Below are positions 26,919 through 34,953 of a stretch of 64,000 nucleotides of DNA, piece by piece (the first letter of the stretch is position 1; each line of letters opens with the position of its first letter). The notes under the pieces were generated by a model that saw nothing but the letters and a program-made list of their open reading frames with translations, was not told where the DNA came from and searched no databases. This DNA is from Bacteroidaceae bacterium. Its GTDB lineage: Bacteria > Bacteroidota > Bacteroidia > Bacteroidales > Bacteroidaceae. The stretch spans positions 1 to 64,000 of the forward strand of contig JAFXEF010000053.1 of the NCBI GenBank assembly GCA_017520935.1, in the 5' to 3' direction. The translations under genes were made by a program, and so were the position numbers.

Positions 26919-27956
26919 ATGGAACAGAACAAGAGAACCCCCATCTCCACCCTCGGCGAGTTCGGACTCATCCGTCACCTCACAGAAGGTATCCAGCTGG
27001 AGAACGCCTCATCAAAGTACGGCGTAGGCGACGACTGCGCCGTGCTCGAATATACCGACAAGCAGCTGCTCGTCACCACCGACCTCCTCATGGAGGGCGT
27101 ACACTTTGACCTCACCTACGTCCCCCTCAAGCACCTCGGATACAAGGCCGTGATGGTCAACCTCTCCGACATCTACGCCATGAACGGCACCCCACGCCAG
27201 ATCACCGTGTCGCTGGCCATCAGCAAGCGTTTCGGTGTAGAAGACATGGAAGAGCTGTATGCCGGCATGCGCCTGGCCTGCGAGGCACACCACGTAGACA
27301 TCGTCGGTGGCGACACCACCTCCTCGCTCACCGGCCTGGCCATCAGCATCACCGCCATAGGCGAAGCCGACAGGGAGAAGGTCACCTATCGCAACGGAGC
27401 CCGCGAGACCGACCTCATCTGCGTGTCGGGCAATCTCGGCGCAGCCTACATGGGGCTGCAGCTGCTCGAACGGGAGAAGAGCGTCTTCATGGGCGAGACC
27501 GCCGTGCAGCCCGACTTCGCCGGCAAGGAATACCTGCTCGAACGCCAGCTCAAGCCCGAGGCACGAGGCGACATCGTCCGCGCCCTGTCCGAAGCCGGCA
27601 TCCAGCCCACCGCCATGATGGACATCTCTGACGGCCTCTCCTCCGAGCTTATGCACATCTGCAAGCAGAGCGGCACCGGCTGCCGCGTATACGAAGAACA
27701 CATACCGCTCGACTACCAGACGGCAGTCATGGCCGAGGAGCTCAACATGAACGTCACCACCTGTGCACTCAACGGCGGTGAAGACTACGAACTCCTCTTC
27801 ACCGTTCCCCTTGCCGACTACGACAAGGTGAGCAAGCTCAAGGACGTACGTCTCATCGGACACATCACCAAGCCCGAGCTCGGCTGTATGCTTATCACCC
27901 GGGACGGAGGCGAAATGGAGCTCAAGGCACAAGGCTGGCAAGCACTGACAGAATAG
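26919..27956 (+). CDS. thiL: Thiamine-monophosphate kinase
   Basis: 345 residues. ThiL phosphorylates thiamine monophosphate to the active diphosphate. The N-terminal LGEFGLIRHL, GVGDDCAVLEY, TDLLMEGVHFDLTY, MVNLSDIYAMNG and DISDGLSSELMHI are family motifs with the metal- and ATP-binding Asp residues. The C-terminal half contains LNGGEDYELLFTVP. It is the last gene of the sppA-lpxK-pnp run and ends before a strong hairpin terminator. Confidence 0.94.
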   Translation: MEQNKRTPISTLGEFGLIRHLTEGIQLENASSKYGVGDDCAVLEYTDKQLLVTTDLLMEGVHFDLTYVPLKHLGYKAVMVNLSDIYAMNGTPRQITVSLAISKRFGVEDMEELYAGMRLACEAHHVDIVGGDTTSSLTGLAISITAIGEADREKVTYRNGARETDLICVSGNLGAAYMGLQLLEREKSVFMGETAVQPDFAGKEYLLERQLKPEARGDIVRALSEAGIQPTAMMDISDGLSSELMHICKQSGTGCRVYEEHIPLDYQTAVMAEELNMNVTTCALNGGEDYELLFTVPLADYDKVSKLKDVRLIGHITKPELGCMLITRDGGEMELKAQGWQALTE

Positions 27957-27970
27957 CCCATCCGCAAAAC

Positions 27971-28010
27971 GACGTTAGGCGCACCCACAAGGGGGTGTGC
28001 CTGACGTCTT
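27971..28010. terminator. Bidirectional terminator between thiL and the small-peptide operon
   Basis: GACGTTAGGCGCACCC pairs with GGGTGTGCCTGACGTC (two imperfect positions) over a short loop. It is followed by TTTG on the plus strand and GTTTTG on the minus strand, so it can end both converging transcripts. Confidence 0.8.
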
Positions 28011-28028
28011 TGTTCTGGGGGGGGGCAG

Positions 28029-28193
28029 TTACTCCCACAGGTTGCCCCAGGTGCCGCGGCGTTTGCCTGCCAGCACATCCTCTTCAGAGCTTGCCTGATC
28101 GTCACTCACCGACAGAGCCAGCAGCTCCGCTGTCTCCACCTCAACCACTTCGGCCTGAGGCTGTATATACAATTCTTTCATATCCATCATCAT
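28029..28193 (-). CDS. 54-residue peptide, 'ETxExLAxS / RRxxWGxLW' family (copy 1)
   Basis: On the minus strand ATG ATG ATG GAT ATG AAA begins inside the stop of the preceding gene (ATGA overlap), then reads MKELYIQPQAEV. The middle has VEVETAELLALS and the end is GKRRGTWGNLWE before TAA. The peptide at 61759-61935 shares YIxP, ETxExLAxS and RRxxWGxLW in the same order. There is no signal peptide and no membrane helix. The overlap means it is translated with the cohesin-like exported protein. I recall short Bacteroidales peptides of this look being left unannotated; function unknown. A precursor peptide, a chaperone-like partner or a regulatory leader are possibilities only. Confidence 0.75.
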   Translation of the reverse strand: MMMDMKELYIQPQAEVVEVETAELLALSVSDDQASSEEDVLAGKRRGTWGNLWE

Positions 28194-29284
28194 TTAATGA
28201 TTACCTTCTTGTTGCCTCGGATGTATACACCCTTCTCTACAGGTTGATCCACCTTCTTGCCCGACATGTCATACACGCTACCGTGCTCCTCGCTCTCCAT
28301 GCCGTCAATGCCTGTCGTTCCCCGCAGACGCACCATGGCCGCACTCTCGGTCGAAGCGCTCAGGTAACAGTGATAGGCAGGCACGGTGATGGGGTCGCTC
28401 GCGTCCACACGGTAGAAGGCCACCTCGCCGTTGAGGCGTTGCAGCACATAACCCTCCGTGATCTCCGTGTCGGCATACACGCCTGTCAGCACACCGCTGT
28501 CGTAGCTGGCCTGCGTCATCGTGGGAACACCTCTGAAGTCATACTCGCCAGCCTCGCCCTCCATTATATAAGGAGTGTTGGCCAGCAGCTTGGCCGACTG
28601 AGCCAACACCACGGCACCCTCAGACACCGCAGCACAGCCATAGGCCACAAGACCGGCAGGCACATCGGCATCGAAGGGGAGCATCAGCGTACCCCAGCCT
28701 GCCGTGCTCATCGTGAAGCGGTAGGCCGACTCCTGCGAGCCGCCCGTCACGATAGCCGTTCCCGCCACTGCCGAGGGAACGATATGCGAGGTTTCGTTGG
28801 CAATGAACACATCGGTGCCGCCCACCGTGGGGCTGTACACACCGTTCGCCACATCGTCCGAGGCCTCAAGCACCAGGGTCAGCACATTCTTGCTGCCCGA
28901 CTTGAATACCGTGAACTTGCTGTGGTAGCACACAAAGCGATAACCGCCTTTGATGGCCGAACAGGTCAACACGTGGCTGCTCTTGCAGATACCGCTCGTC
29001 ACGGCAGGCACCCACTCCTCGTTATCCTCATCGTAGTAGCCATACTGCTCCTCCTCTTCGTCGGGGTTCATGTTGTAGGGCATGGTGATGCCCTCGGGAA
29101 GCAGCACATCGAACTGGAAGCTGCAATACTCACTCAGTGCCACGTCCGAGTCAATCGTCACCGTGGCACGTCCGCCGGCCGCAATCGTAAAGTCGCTCAC
29201 GGTCAGCGTTGCCTCCGTCTGGGCCTTGGCCACGAAGGCCAAGGCAGAGACGAAGCACATCAATAAGGTTCTTTTCTTCATCAT
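28190..29284 (-). CDS. Exported protein with cohesin-like N-terminal domain and sorting tail
   Basis: 364 residues with a signal peptide (MMKKRTLLMCFVSALAFVAKA). Residues of about 25-160 look like a cohesin-type beta-sandwich: GGRATVTIDSDVALSEYCSF, FQFDVLLPEGI, then VLTLVLEASDDVANGVYSP. The resemblance is by pattern only. Residues of about 185-335 form a beta-rich module also seen at the end of both sialidases (AYGCAAVSEGAVVLA, YVLQRLNGEVAFYRV, AYHCYL, MVRLRGTTGID). The end GSVYDMSGKKV, then EKGVYIRGNKKVIIK, is a sorting-tail pattern. The gene starts 3 bp after the dockerin protein gene. The cohesin call makes a partner for that dockerin possible. Confidence 0.65.
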   Translation of the reverse strand: MMKKRTLLMCFVSALAFVAKAQTEATLTVSDFTIAAGGRATVTIDSDVALSEYCSFQFDVLLPEGITMPYNMNPDEEEEQYGYYDEDNEEWVPAVTSGICKSSHVLTCSAIKGGYRFVCYHSKFTVFKSGSKNVLTLVLEASDDVANGVYSPTVGGTDVFIANETSHIVPSAVAGTAIVTGGSQESAYRFTMSTAGWGTLMLPFDADVPAGLVAYGCAAVSEGAVVLAQSAKLLANTPYIMEGEAGEYDFRGVPTMTQASYDSGVLTGVYADTEITEGYVLQRLNGEVAFYRVDASDPITVPAYHCYLSASTESAAMVRLRGTTGIDGMESEEHGSVYDMSGKKVDQPVEKGVYIRGNKKVIIK

Positions 29285-29287
29285 CTG

Positions 29288-32200
29288 TTATATTACTTTA
29301 GTGTTAATAATCCGTATCACTCCGTTGTCGCGCTTGCGCTGTGCGGCTCCCTCGCCATCGGCATCGAGGATAATCTGCAATATGGCATTGATGTCGAGTA
29401 CGTTGATGCTGCCGTCGCCGTTGGCATCCATCTGAAGCATGTCGCATCCGCCCACCTCGTTACCGAGGATATGGCTCAGCGTCAGGTTGAGGTCAAGCAA
29501 GTTCACCGTACCGCTGCGGTCGGCATCGCCGGCTATATACTCGCGCATGAACTCCACCTTGCGCACCCACTCCCTGCTCTCAACATTGCCGGCCGAGTCG
29601 GTGGCAAGCACGCAGAAGCCGTAGTCGATATCGCGGTAGTAGCGGTAGTCACAATACACTCCAGCCGTATCGCTCACAACTCTGCTCCATTCCCCGTCTT
29701 CTCCTTCCTGCACATACAGGGCATACTTATAGATATTTGAGCCCGAATCACTTCCACTCCAGTTGATCCTCAGCACTGTATCGTTAAGTTCCTCTATGCT
29801 TGTTATTTCAGAAGAAGGCAACGTATTGTCAATTGTATTCATCCAAGTAGGTGTGATGATAGCCTCCTCGAAGTCAAATACGATAGATGCACGGTTTGGA
29901 ATCTCCGTACCGTCAGCAAGCCCTTCACGCAGTTTAATGTCAAAGTAGAGTTCTCCCTGCCCATTGCCATCATAGTTTACAGGAAGCACACCCTGCATAT
30001 AATCCCACGTCTCTTCCATTGTCATCGGGTCAAGCGAGCGGATAGTCCAAGTGGCTATACCTTGCGTTTCATCATAGTCGAGACTTACCTCAGCTATCAC
30101 ATTGATACGTGTACGCATATCTATTGTTTTCACGAATGATTTCTCACCGTTCAAGTCCAAACGTTTGTCACCCAACAGCACACCTGTAGCTGCAAAAGTG
30201 GAGAGGTCAAACAAATTACCGTCCAATGTATCTTTCACAACAATCTGATGAGCAGAGGCAGTTGCTATTTCCGGGTCATTCTCAAACTGGATGGTATAAC
30301 CCACATCAACCAATCCTTCCTTTATATACTTGCTGCCCGACTCTGCGTTATAGCCTATGATGTCATTCGGGTCGCCAGGATTAAGAATTTCGGTAGGATT
30401 AGGACGTGGACAAGGACGAGTCCTGCGACTAAATCTCCACAAACCAAACAAGCCACCACGAATCTCATCGGGGGTAGGCATTGGCCCGACATGTCCCATT
30501 ATATCACCGTATAAAGGATCATCAGAACTTATGCCAGCATTTCTCAATGAAGCCTCATAACTATTGCGCCTCAGGCCATTAACGATTCCTCCTATGGCCA
30601 TTCCAGTGCCTACCGCACTATTTGCGACCCTATTGGCACTCCCTGCGGCACGCCTAAGTCGTGCTATTCGCGACATTTCGTTCCGCATTGCTTGAGCATT
30701 TTGAATTGAAGGTTCTTCATTGAGATACCCATATTCTTCCAGATAATACCACATTGATGGTATATTAGTCAACGTATCTACACCAGGATTAGGATGATTC
30801 AAGGCCTCACCAGCCCAAGCATACATATTGAAACGCGCATGACTCGATCCCGTGAAACCTAATATGTATTCTTTAGTCTCTCCCGGATCTAATTGAGGAA
30901 TAAACAAGTACATCACAAGCGCACGAATTCCCTCACTAAGGAAATCTTCTGTAACAAAGAACGGGCGATAATCACCGACCAAAGTTGTGTCTGGTATAGA
31001 TATGTCAAAATTCATGAAATCCACCTTCTCGAACTTCTCCACATTATCAAAAGCAATATTAAGTGGCACATACATCATACCCACATTACTGTTGTTCTTG
31101 ACAGTCACCTTCACTGGATATGGACGTGCCAACGAACGTTCCGAACTCACCGTCACTTCGGGGTCAGCCCATTGTCCTTCCTCAATAGTTATTGCATCTT
31201 CAATGGTTAGAAATTCTGTTACGCCATCTTCCTCGAATTCTAAAACAATATCGTAACTTCCAAACTCTTCATTTCCATAAAAGGTATAAAGCATCTTCAT
31301 ATCAGTGCGACACAACACAGCAATACTATCTGGAATCAATGTATTGGAGGACGATTGCAAATAGGCATTCTTTAGTTTTTCATATCCATTGCCAAACAAT
31401 TCCACTTCCACGGCACTCTCACCAAGCATTCCAATACGACTGGGTGAATACTCCAGCACCACATATTTCCCGATGTGGAAGAAGTCTAATGTAATATCAG
31501 TTCCTGCAGTTGATGTCACATCGTGCAAAGCCACATAATAGGTTCCGTCCTCTGCTATTACACTACCGCCATAGTTTACAGATTCACTGCCCGAAGCCGC
31601 ATAGATTTCAGCGCCATTAGCAGCAAATACATTGATAGAGCAGGCCTTGTTTGTCTTGAAAGCGACACTATCGCCGACTTGTGCCACGAACTTATACCAA
31701 CGGATTTCATTCTCGCCAGGTTTAGTCAGCGTCTGAATCTGCAACAAAGGAGAAACCTCTGTCACCTTCTCTTTTACTTCTGGGTCTACATACTCCTTCG
31801 TAGCATCCACCAACCGACCCGTGGCATCGTAGAAGCGGATATGGAACTCATTCTTGGCATACACCATAGGGCCCTGCTCCTCGTCCACCTCGAAGTGGAA
31901 GAGCGATGAGCGGATAGGCACGGACTCCACGGGCAGCAGCCCGATGAGCTGGTAAGGATTGGCATTTTCTTTGAGCTTAACCACCGTTTTTTCCGCTTCA
32001 TTCTCGTTCAACCAATACCAATACTGTGTGATACCGTTACCCCCGACTGGCGTTTTGATAAAGAATTGTGATTGAATCTTTGTTTCAACGCCTTTACCAT
32101 TTGTCAGCATATAAGTGAGGCGATGCAAACCGTCACTCAGATGCGCCACATCAAGGTCACAATGGAAAACTCCATTGCTCATACTGCCGGCCTCGGTGTT

Positions 32201-33106
32201 AAACTCATTGCCATCAATAGAATAGACACATCGCATCTCATCCATCTCTGCATGGGTCGTAGTGCGCAAGAAAAAGGCATCATACGTGGAGGTGGCTGCA
32301 CCGCTCGGAGTAATCACCTGCACCTGCATCTGATGGAATCCTTGTGGCAAGCCGCTCACATCGAAGTCCCAATCAATGATACCGCCTGTAGAAGGCACAT
32401 TCTCCTCACGATACAGCTGGCCATCCACAATGCTAAGGCACTTCAGATACTCCACACCTTCGGTCTGAGGCACCTTCACAAAGGGGCGACTGACTACTGC
32501 CGATGGTGTAGCGCCTTCTATCTGGACACGCATCACATGATAGCCCTCACTGATTTGGCTGACATCGACCAGCACTGGTGCTCCTGTATACTTGCCTACA
32601 GTCATCGTTGAGGGTTCATCATCGACCCAGCAGCGATAACGGGCCGACTCAGGGACAACCACTTTATAGAACGGCCGTGAGACAATGGACGACAGTGAGC
32701 CATCCTTGCCTACCACCTGAAAGTAGAACGTATGAAAACCCTCCGGCAGTGCAGATACATCGATAGAGAAAGTGCCTTGCACCTGACCTATCAGTTGCTT
32801 TACGTCACGACCATTATCAAACCAATAGTACCCCTGCTCCACACTGTTGTCCCTTGTCTTCACAAAGAAACGGGTTACAGGTGTACTTTCAACACCCTTA
32901 TCATCCATCACTTGGATATGGATTGCATGAAGAGATTCATCCAATCCATCCAAATCAGCCTCGATCTGCCATTTGTCAGCAGCCGAATAGCCTGTATGTA
33001 CGGTATTGCAGTCATTGTCGAACCAATACCGATAACCGAACCCCGTTTGCCCCCTCGCTATGCAATGCATACAGAGGAGCATAAGGAATATAGCGTATCT
33101 TCGCAT
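29288..33106 (-). CDS. Giant surface protein with repeated 'Y-WFD' modules, Fn3-like domain and dockerin
   Basis: 1272 residues from MRRYAIFLMLLCMHCIARG, a signal peptide; AAGGAA lies in front of this ATG. The N-terminal 400 or so residues hold about six modules beginning with aromatic strands: YRYWFDND, YYWFDNG, YRCWVDDE and MRCVYSIDG. They end in 'GFH/LH..QV..' strands. A long beta-sandwich region follows, then a DUF11/DUF7619-like repeat (VVKDTLDGNLFDLS). An Fn3-like segment (LPSSEITSIEELNDTVLRIN) comes next. Near the C-terminus GDADRSGTVNLLDLNLTL and MDANGDGSINVLDINAIL form two calcium loops of a type I dockerin. A 25-residue basic end follows. Role: probable scaffold or adhesin; not an enzyme by motif. 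Confidence 0.75.
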   Translation of the reverse strand: MRRYAIFLMLLCMHCIARGQTGFGYRYWFDNDCNTVHTGYSAADKWQIEADLDGLDESLHAIHIQVMDDKGVESTPVTRFFVKTRDNSVEQGYYWFDNGRDVKQLIGQVQGTFSIDVSALPEGFHTFYFQVVGKDGSLSSIVSRPFYKVVVPESARYRCWVDDEPSTMTVGKYTGAPVLVDVSQISEGYHVMRVQIEGATPSAVVSRPFVKVPQTEGVEYLKCLSIVDGQLYREENVPSTGGIIDWDFDVSGLPQGFHQMQVQVITPSGAATSTYDAFFLRTTTHAEMDEMRCVYSIDGNEFNTEAGSMSNGVFHCDLDVAHLSDGLHRLTYMLTNGKGVETKIQSQFFIKTPVGGNGITQYWYWLNENEAEKTVVKLKENANPYQLIGLLPVESVPIRSSLFHFEVDEEQGPMVYAKNEFHIRFYDATGRLVDATKEYVDPEVKEKVTEVSPLLQIQTLTKPGENEIRWYKFVAQVGDSVAFKTNKACSINVFAANGAEIYAASGSESVNYGGSVIAEDGTYYVALHDVTSTAGTDITLDFFHIGKYVVLEYSPSRIGMLGESAVEVELFGNGYEKLKNAYLQSSSNTLIPDSIAVLCRTDMKMLYTFYGNEEFGSYDIVLEFEEDGVTEFLTIEDAITIEEGQWADPEVTVSSERSLARPYPVKVTVKNNSNVGMMYVPLNIAFDNVEKFEKVDFMNFDISIPDTTLVGDYRPFFVTEDFLSEGIRALVMYLFIPQLDPGETKEYILGFTGSSHARFNMYAWAGEALNHPNPGVDTLTNIPSMWYYLEEYGYLNEEPSIQNAQAMRNEMSRIARLRRAAGSANRVANSAVGTGMAIGGIVNGLRRNSYEASLRNAGISSDDPLYGDIMGHVGPMPTPDEIRGGLFGLWRFSRRTRPCPRPNPTEILNPGDPNDIIGYNAESGSKYIKEGLVDVGYTIQFENDPEIATASAHQIVVKDTLDGNLFDLSTFAATGVLLGDKRLDLNGEKSFVKTIDMRTRINVIAEVSLDYDETQGIATWTIRSLDPMTMEETWDYMQGVLPVNYDGNGQGELYFDIKLREGLADGTEIPNRASIVFDFEEAIITPTWMNTIDNTLPSSEITSIEELNDTVLRINWSGSDSGSNIYKYALYVQEGEDGEWSRVVSDTAGVYCDYRYYRDIDYGFCVLATDSAGNVESREWVRKVEFMREYIAGDADRSGTVNLLDLNLTLSHILGNEVGGCDMLQMDANGDGSINVLDINAILQIILDADGEGAAQRKRDNGVIRIINTKVI

Positions 33107-33128
33107 AACACATTCCTTCTTATAGGGA

Positions 33129-34157
33129 TTACTCGGCTGCACTCACCTCAATATCAACACTCAGCTTGCCATCGGCCGTAGACTTAGATGCCACGTTGCA
33201 TTTTGTTATCTGAGGATTGGTTGGTGTGGGGTCGAAAGGCAGGTTGCCTCCGTAAATACCAACTTGCGTTTTGTCAGCACCAAGGTATTTCGCCTTGGCC
33301 TCATCGGTCAGTTCAAAGGTCTCGTCATCATTATATGATCCGGTATAGGTTTTGAACACGGTATTCAAGTCGGCTGTCAGTTTCGTATTCGTAGTGTTGG
33401 GTATATTCTGGAACATCCTATCCCCATAAGCCTTTCCAAGACAATAATATGCGGTATTTGAAGAATCCAAATAATCAGTACTGCTGACATTACCATTATA
33501 TATAATACAATTAAAGAAAGATGAAGAGTAAATAGAATTTCTCAAGTATGAAGTAGTTCTAATAATAATGCAATTAGAAAACTCAAAGTTACTTGAAGTT
33601 AGAGAATAGGTGTTAGGGGCATAAATATAACAGTTCACACACGAAGCAGAACTTTCGTTTGGAAGGTTCAATCCGTCAGAGATTCTACAATGAATGAATG
33701 TAAGATTCTTCATCTTAGTAGAAGTTGAATTCGCATATCTAAAAGCCTTGAATTTACATTTCAAGAACGAAGCATCCTTTAATGTGCCACCTACTGTAAC
33801 TGTAAAATGATTATACAGTCCCTCCATAGTCAACCGTTGTGTCACAGTATCTGGGATATTGATAGTGAAGTCACCGGAAATCACCGTCGGGAAAGTATTG
33901 GCCGCAGTATCAACTTGCATGCCAGCTCCACGTATGGTCAGAGCCTTGCTGATGTTGACTGCCGTAAATGATCCACTTGATAGCGTGATGATGTCACCAT
34001 GTTTAGACGCATTGTAAGCATCACGTAATGCCGTAGCACCATAAAAGGTAGAAATCTCGCCATCGTGACTCAATGTTGCAAGCATACTGCTCTGCGCAAA
34101 CAAACTTACTGCTGATGTACTCAGCAGCATTACCAAACTTACGAAAAACTTTTTCAT
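33129..34157 (-). CDS. Exported right-handed beta-helix-like protein
   Basis: 342 residues from MKKFFVSLVMLLSTSAVSLFA, a signal peptide. The next part (ATALRDAYNASKHGDIITLS) is the usual entry of pectate-lyase-like parallel beta-helices. It continues with repeated short strands such as LTIRGAGMQV, DASFLKCKFKAF, MKNLTFIHCRIS, CVNCYIYAP and FEFSNCIIIR. No catalytic residues of a polysaccharide lyase are apparent. The C-terminus VGIYGGNLPFDPTPTNPQI is a common Bacteroidales finish before a terminal strand. It is first in the operon, 22 bp before the dockerin gene, so a binding or adhesin role fits, but that is inference. Confidence 0.7.
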   Translation of the reverse strand: MKKFFVSLVMLLSTSAVSLFAQSSMLATLSHDGEISTFYGATALRDAYNASKHGDIITLSSGSFTAVNISKALTIRGAGMQVDTAANTFPTVISGDFTINIPDTVTQRLTMEGLYNHFTVTVGGTLKDASFLKCKFKAFRYANSTSTKMKNLTFIHCRISDGLNLPNESSASCVNCYIYAPNTYSLTSSNFEFSNCIIIRTTSYLRNSIYSSSFFNCIIYNGNVSSTDYLDSSNTAYYCLGKAYGDRMFQNIPNTTNTKLTADLNTVFKTYTGSYNDDETFELTDEAKAKYLGADKTQVGIYGGNLPFDPTPTNPQITKCNVASKSTADGKLSVDIEVSAAE

Positions 34158-34205
34158 AACATTATCCCTTTGCCACGCCAAGTCCCTCCGCAGCCACTAT
34201 CTGGG

Positions 34206-34420
34206 TTTAAAATAAAAGAAGCGTGGAACTGAATGCTATTTCCAATCACGAAGGCCCTAGGATAGCCCGACACATTTAAATAGACAAACAAGTCCACGCC
34301 ATATGGCGCAGAACCGTTCATGCCATTCTTATGTGTCGTTGAAAATTTCCTAGGTTCTCGCGACTAAGAATGAAGCACAACGCTTCTACCAATAAATCAA
34401 AACTCGTGGAGCACTCTCCA
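34206..34420 (-). promoter_or_regulatory. Candidate structured RNA leader with pseudoknot and terminator-like end
   Basis: On the minus strand the leader of the beta-helix operon contains a hairpin AGAACC/GGTTCT (34358-34353 with 34315-34310). Its loop contains CGACACAT (34338-34331). This is exactly complementary to ATGTGTCG at 34275-34268, an H-type pseudoknot. That partner lies within a second stem, TCCACGC/GCGTGGA (34293-34299 with 34221-34227), with an inner GCTAT/ATAGC helix. The second stem is followed by TTCTTTTATTTT, as in an attenuator. No known riboswitch consensus is recognised. Confidence 0.5.
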
Positions 34421-34426
34421 CCGTTG

Positions 34427-34459
34427 CAAAAGTACAACTTAATTCTGAAACACGAACAA
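34427..34459 (-). promoter_or_regulatory. Probable promoter of the beta-helix/dockerin/cohesin-like/peptide operon
   Basis: TACTTTTG (34434-34427 on the minus strand) matches TAnnTTTG. A TTG lies at 34459-34457 after 22 nt, slightly long for the usual 19-21. The predicted start near 34420 leaves a leader of about 260 nt. Confidence 0.5.
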
Positions 34460-34588
34460 TGGAAGAAGAATTATTTTAACATGATTTCGATATAAATTCA
34501 GAATAGTTTATCAAAAAAAATATAATCATATAAGGAAATAGTTGGTTTTAATAGAAATAAACCCTTTACCACCCCTTATGTAAACATA

Positions 34589-34672
34589 AATCATAAGTTC
34601 TGATTAGGTAATCACAAGTTCTGATTACTTAATTATAAGTTGTGATTAAGTAATCATAAGTTATGATTTGAC
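34589..34672. repeat. Four 21-bp tandem repeats
   Basis: Each unit begins AATCATAAGTTCTGATTA or a close variant and is 21 bp long; four units are contiguous. Each unit is itself nearly palindromic (AATCA, then TGATT). The array lies upstream of the beta-helix operon promoter. Confidence 0.8.
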
Positions 34673-34717
34673 TTTACATCATAGTCCTTGCATATTTATC
34701 ATAAGAGAACACTGCCT

Positions 34718-34754
34718 TTTATCGTAACTTATGCTTCGTGTTTATCGTAACTTA
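34718..34754. repeat. Direct repeat of TTTATCGTAACTTA
   Basis: Two identical 14-bp copies 23 bp apart (34718-34731 and 34741-34754) follow the four 21-bp repeats. They add to an array-like arrangement in the 772-bp gap between the beta-helix gene and the RecD-like gene. No gene is seen in this gap. Confidence 0.65.
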
Positions 34755-34849
34755 ACGTGACAAAGTGCCCCAAGCAACAAGTTCACTCTGTCAACCCAGA
34801 CTACAAATAAGACGAACTACAGTCAACAAAAATCGTTAACACACATGAC

Positions 34850-34931
34850 GTTCTATATTCCAAGACTGGCAATATTCATTCCAAGTCTGGCAATATATAT
34901 TCCAAGTCTTGGAATATTACTTTTGTCGAGG
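34850..34931. repeat. Dispersed palindromic element, copy 2 (inverted relative to 12623-12704)
   Basis: It carries the reverse complement of copy 1: TTCCAAGACTGGCAATATTC, then CCAAGTCTGG and TTCCAAGTCTTGGAA. About 60 bp are exact. It lies 22 bp after the stop codon of the RecD-like gene. Confidence 0.8.
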
Positions 34932-34953
34932 TATTAATTTACATAAAGGCGCG

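Noticed and set aside
27995..29266. 423-codon plus-strand open frame
   Set aside because: Shadow of the cohesin-like protein and small peptide; no domain pattern and it would run through a terminator.
33107..33142. Longer start for the dockerin protein at 33142
   Set aside because: It would place 12 hydrophilic residues before the signal peptide; ATG at 33106 has AAGGAA in front.
34206..34420. SRP RNA, tmRNA or RNase P RNA
   Set aside because: The diagnostic signatures (GGAAGGAAGCAGC-like loop, Ala-tRNA end, P4 core) were not found.
34589..34672. CRISPR-like array
   Set aside because: Units are contiguous (21 bp, no spacers) and no cas genes are present.
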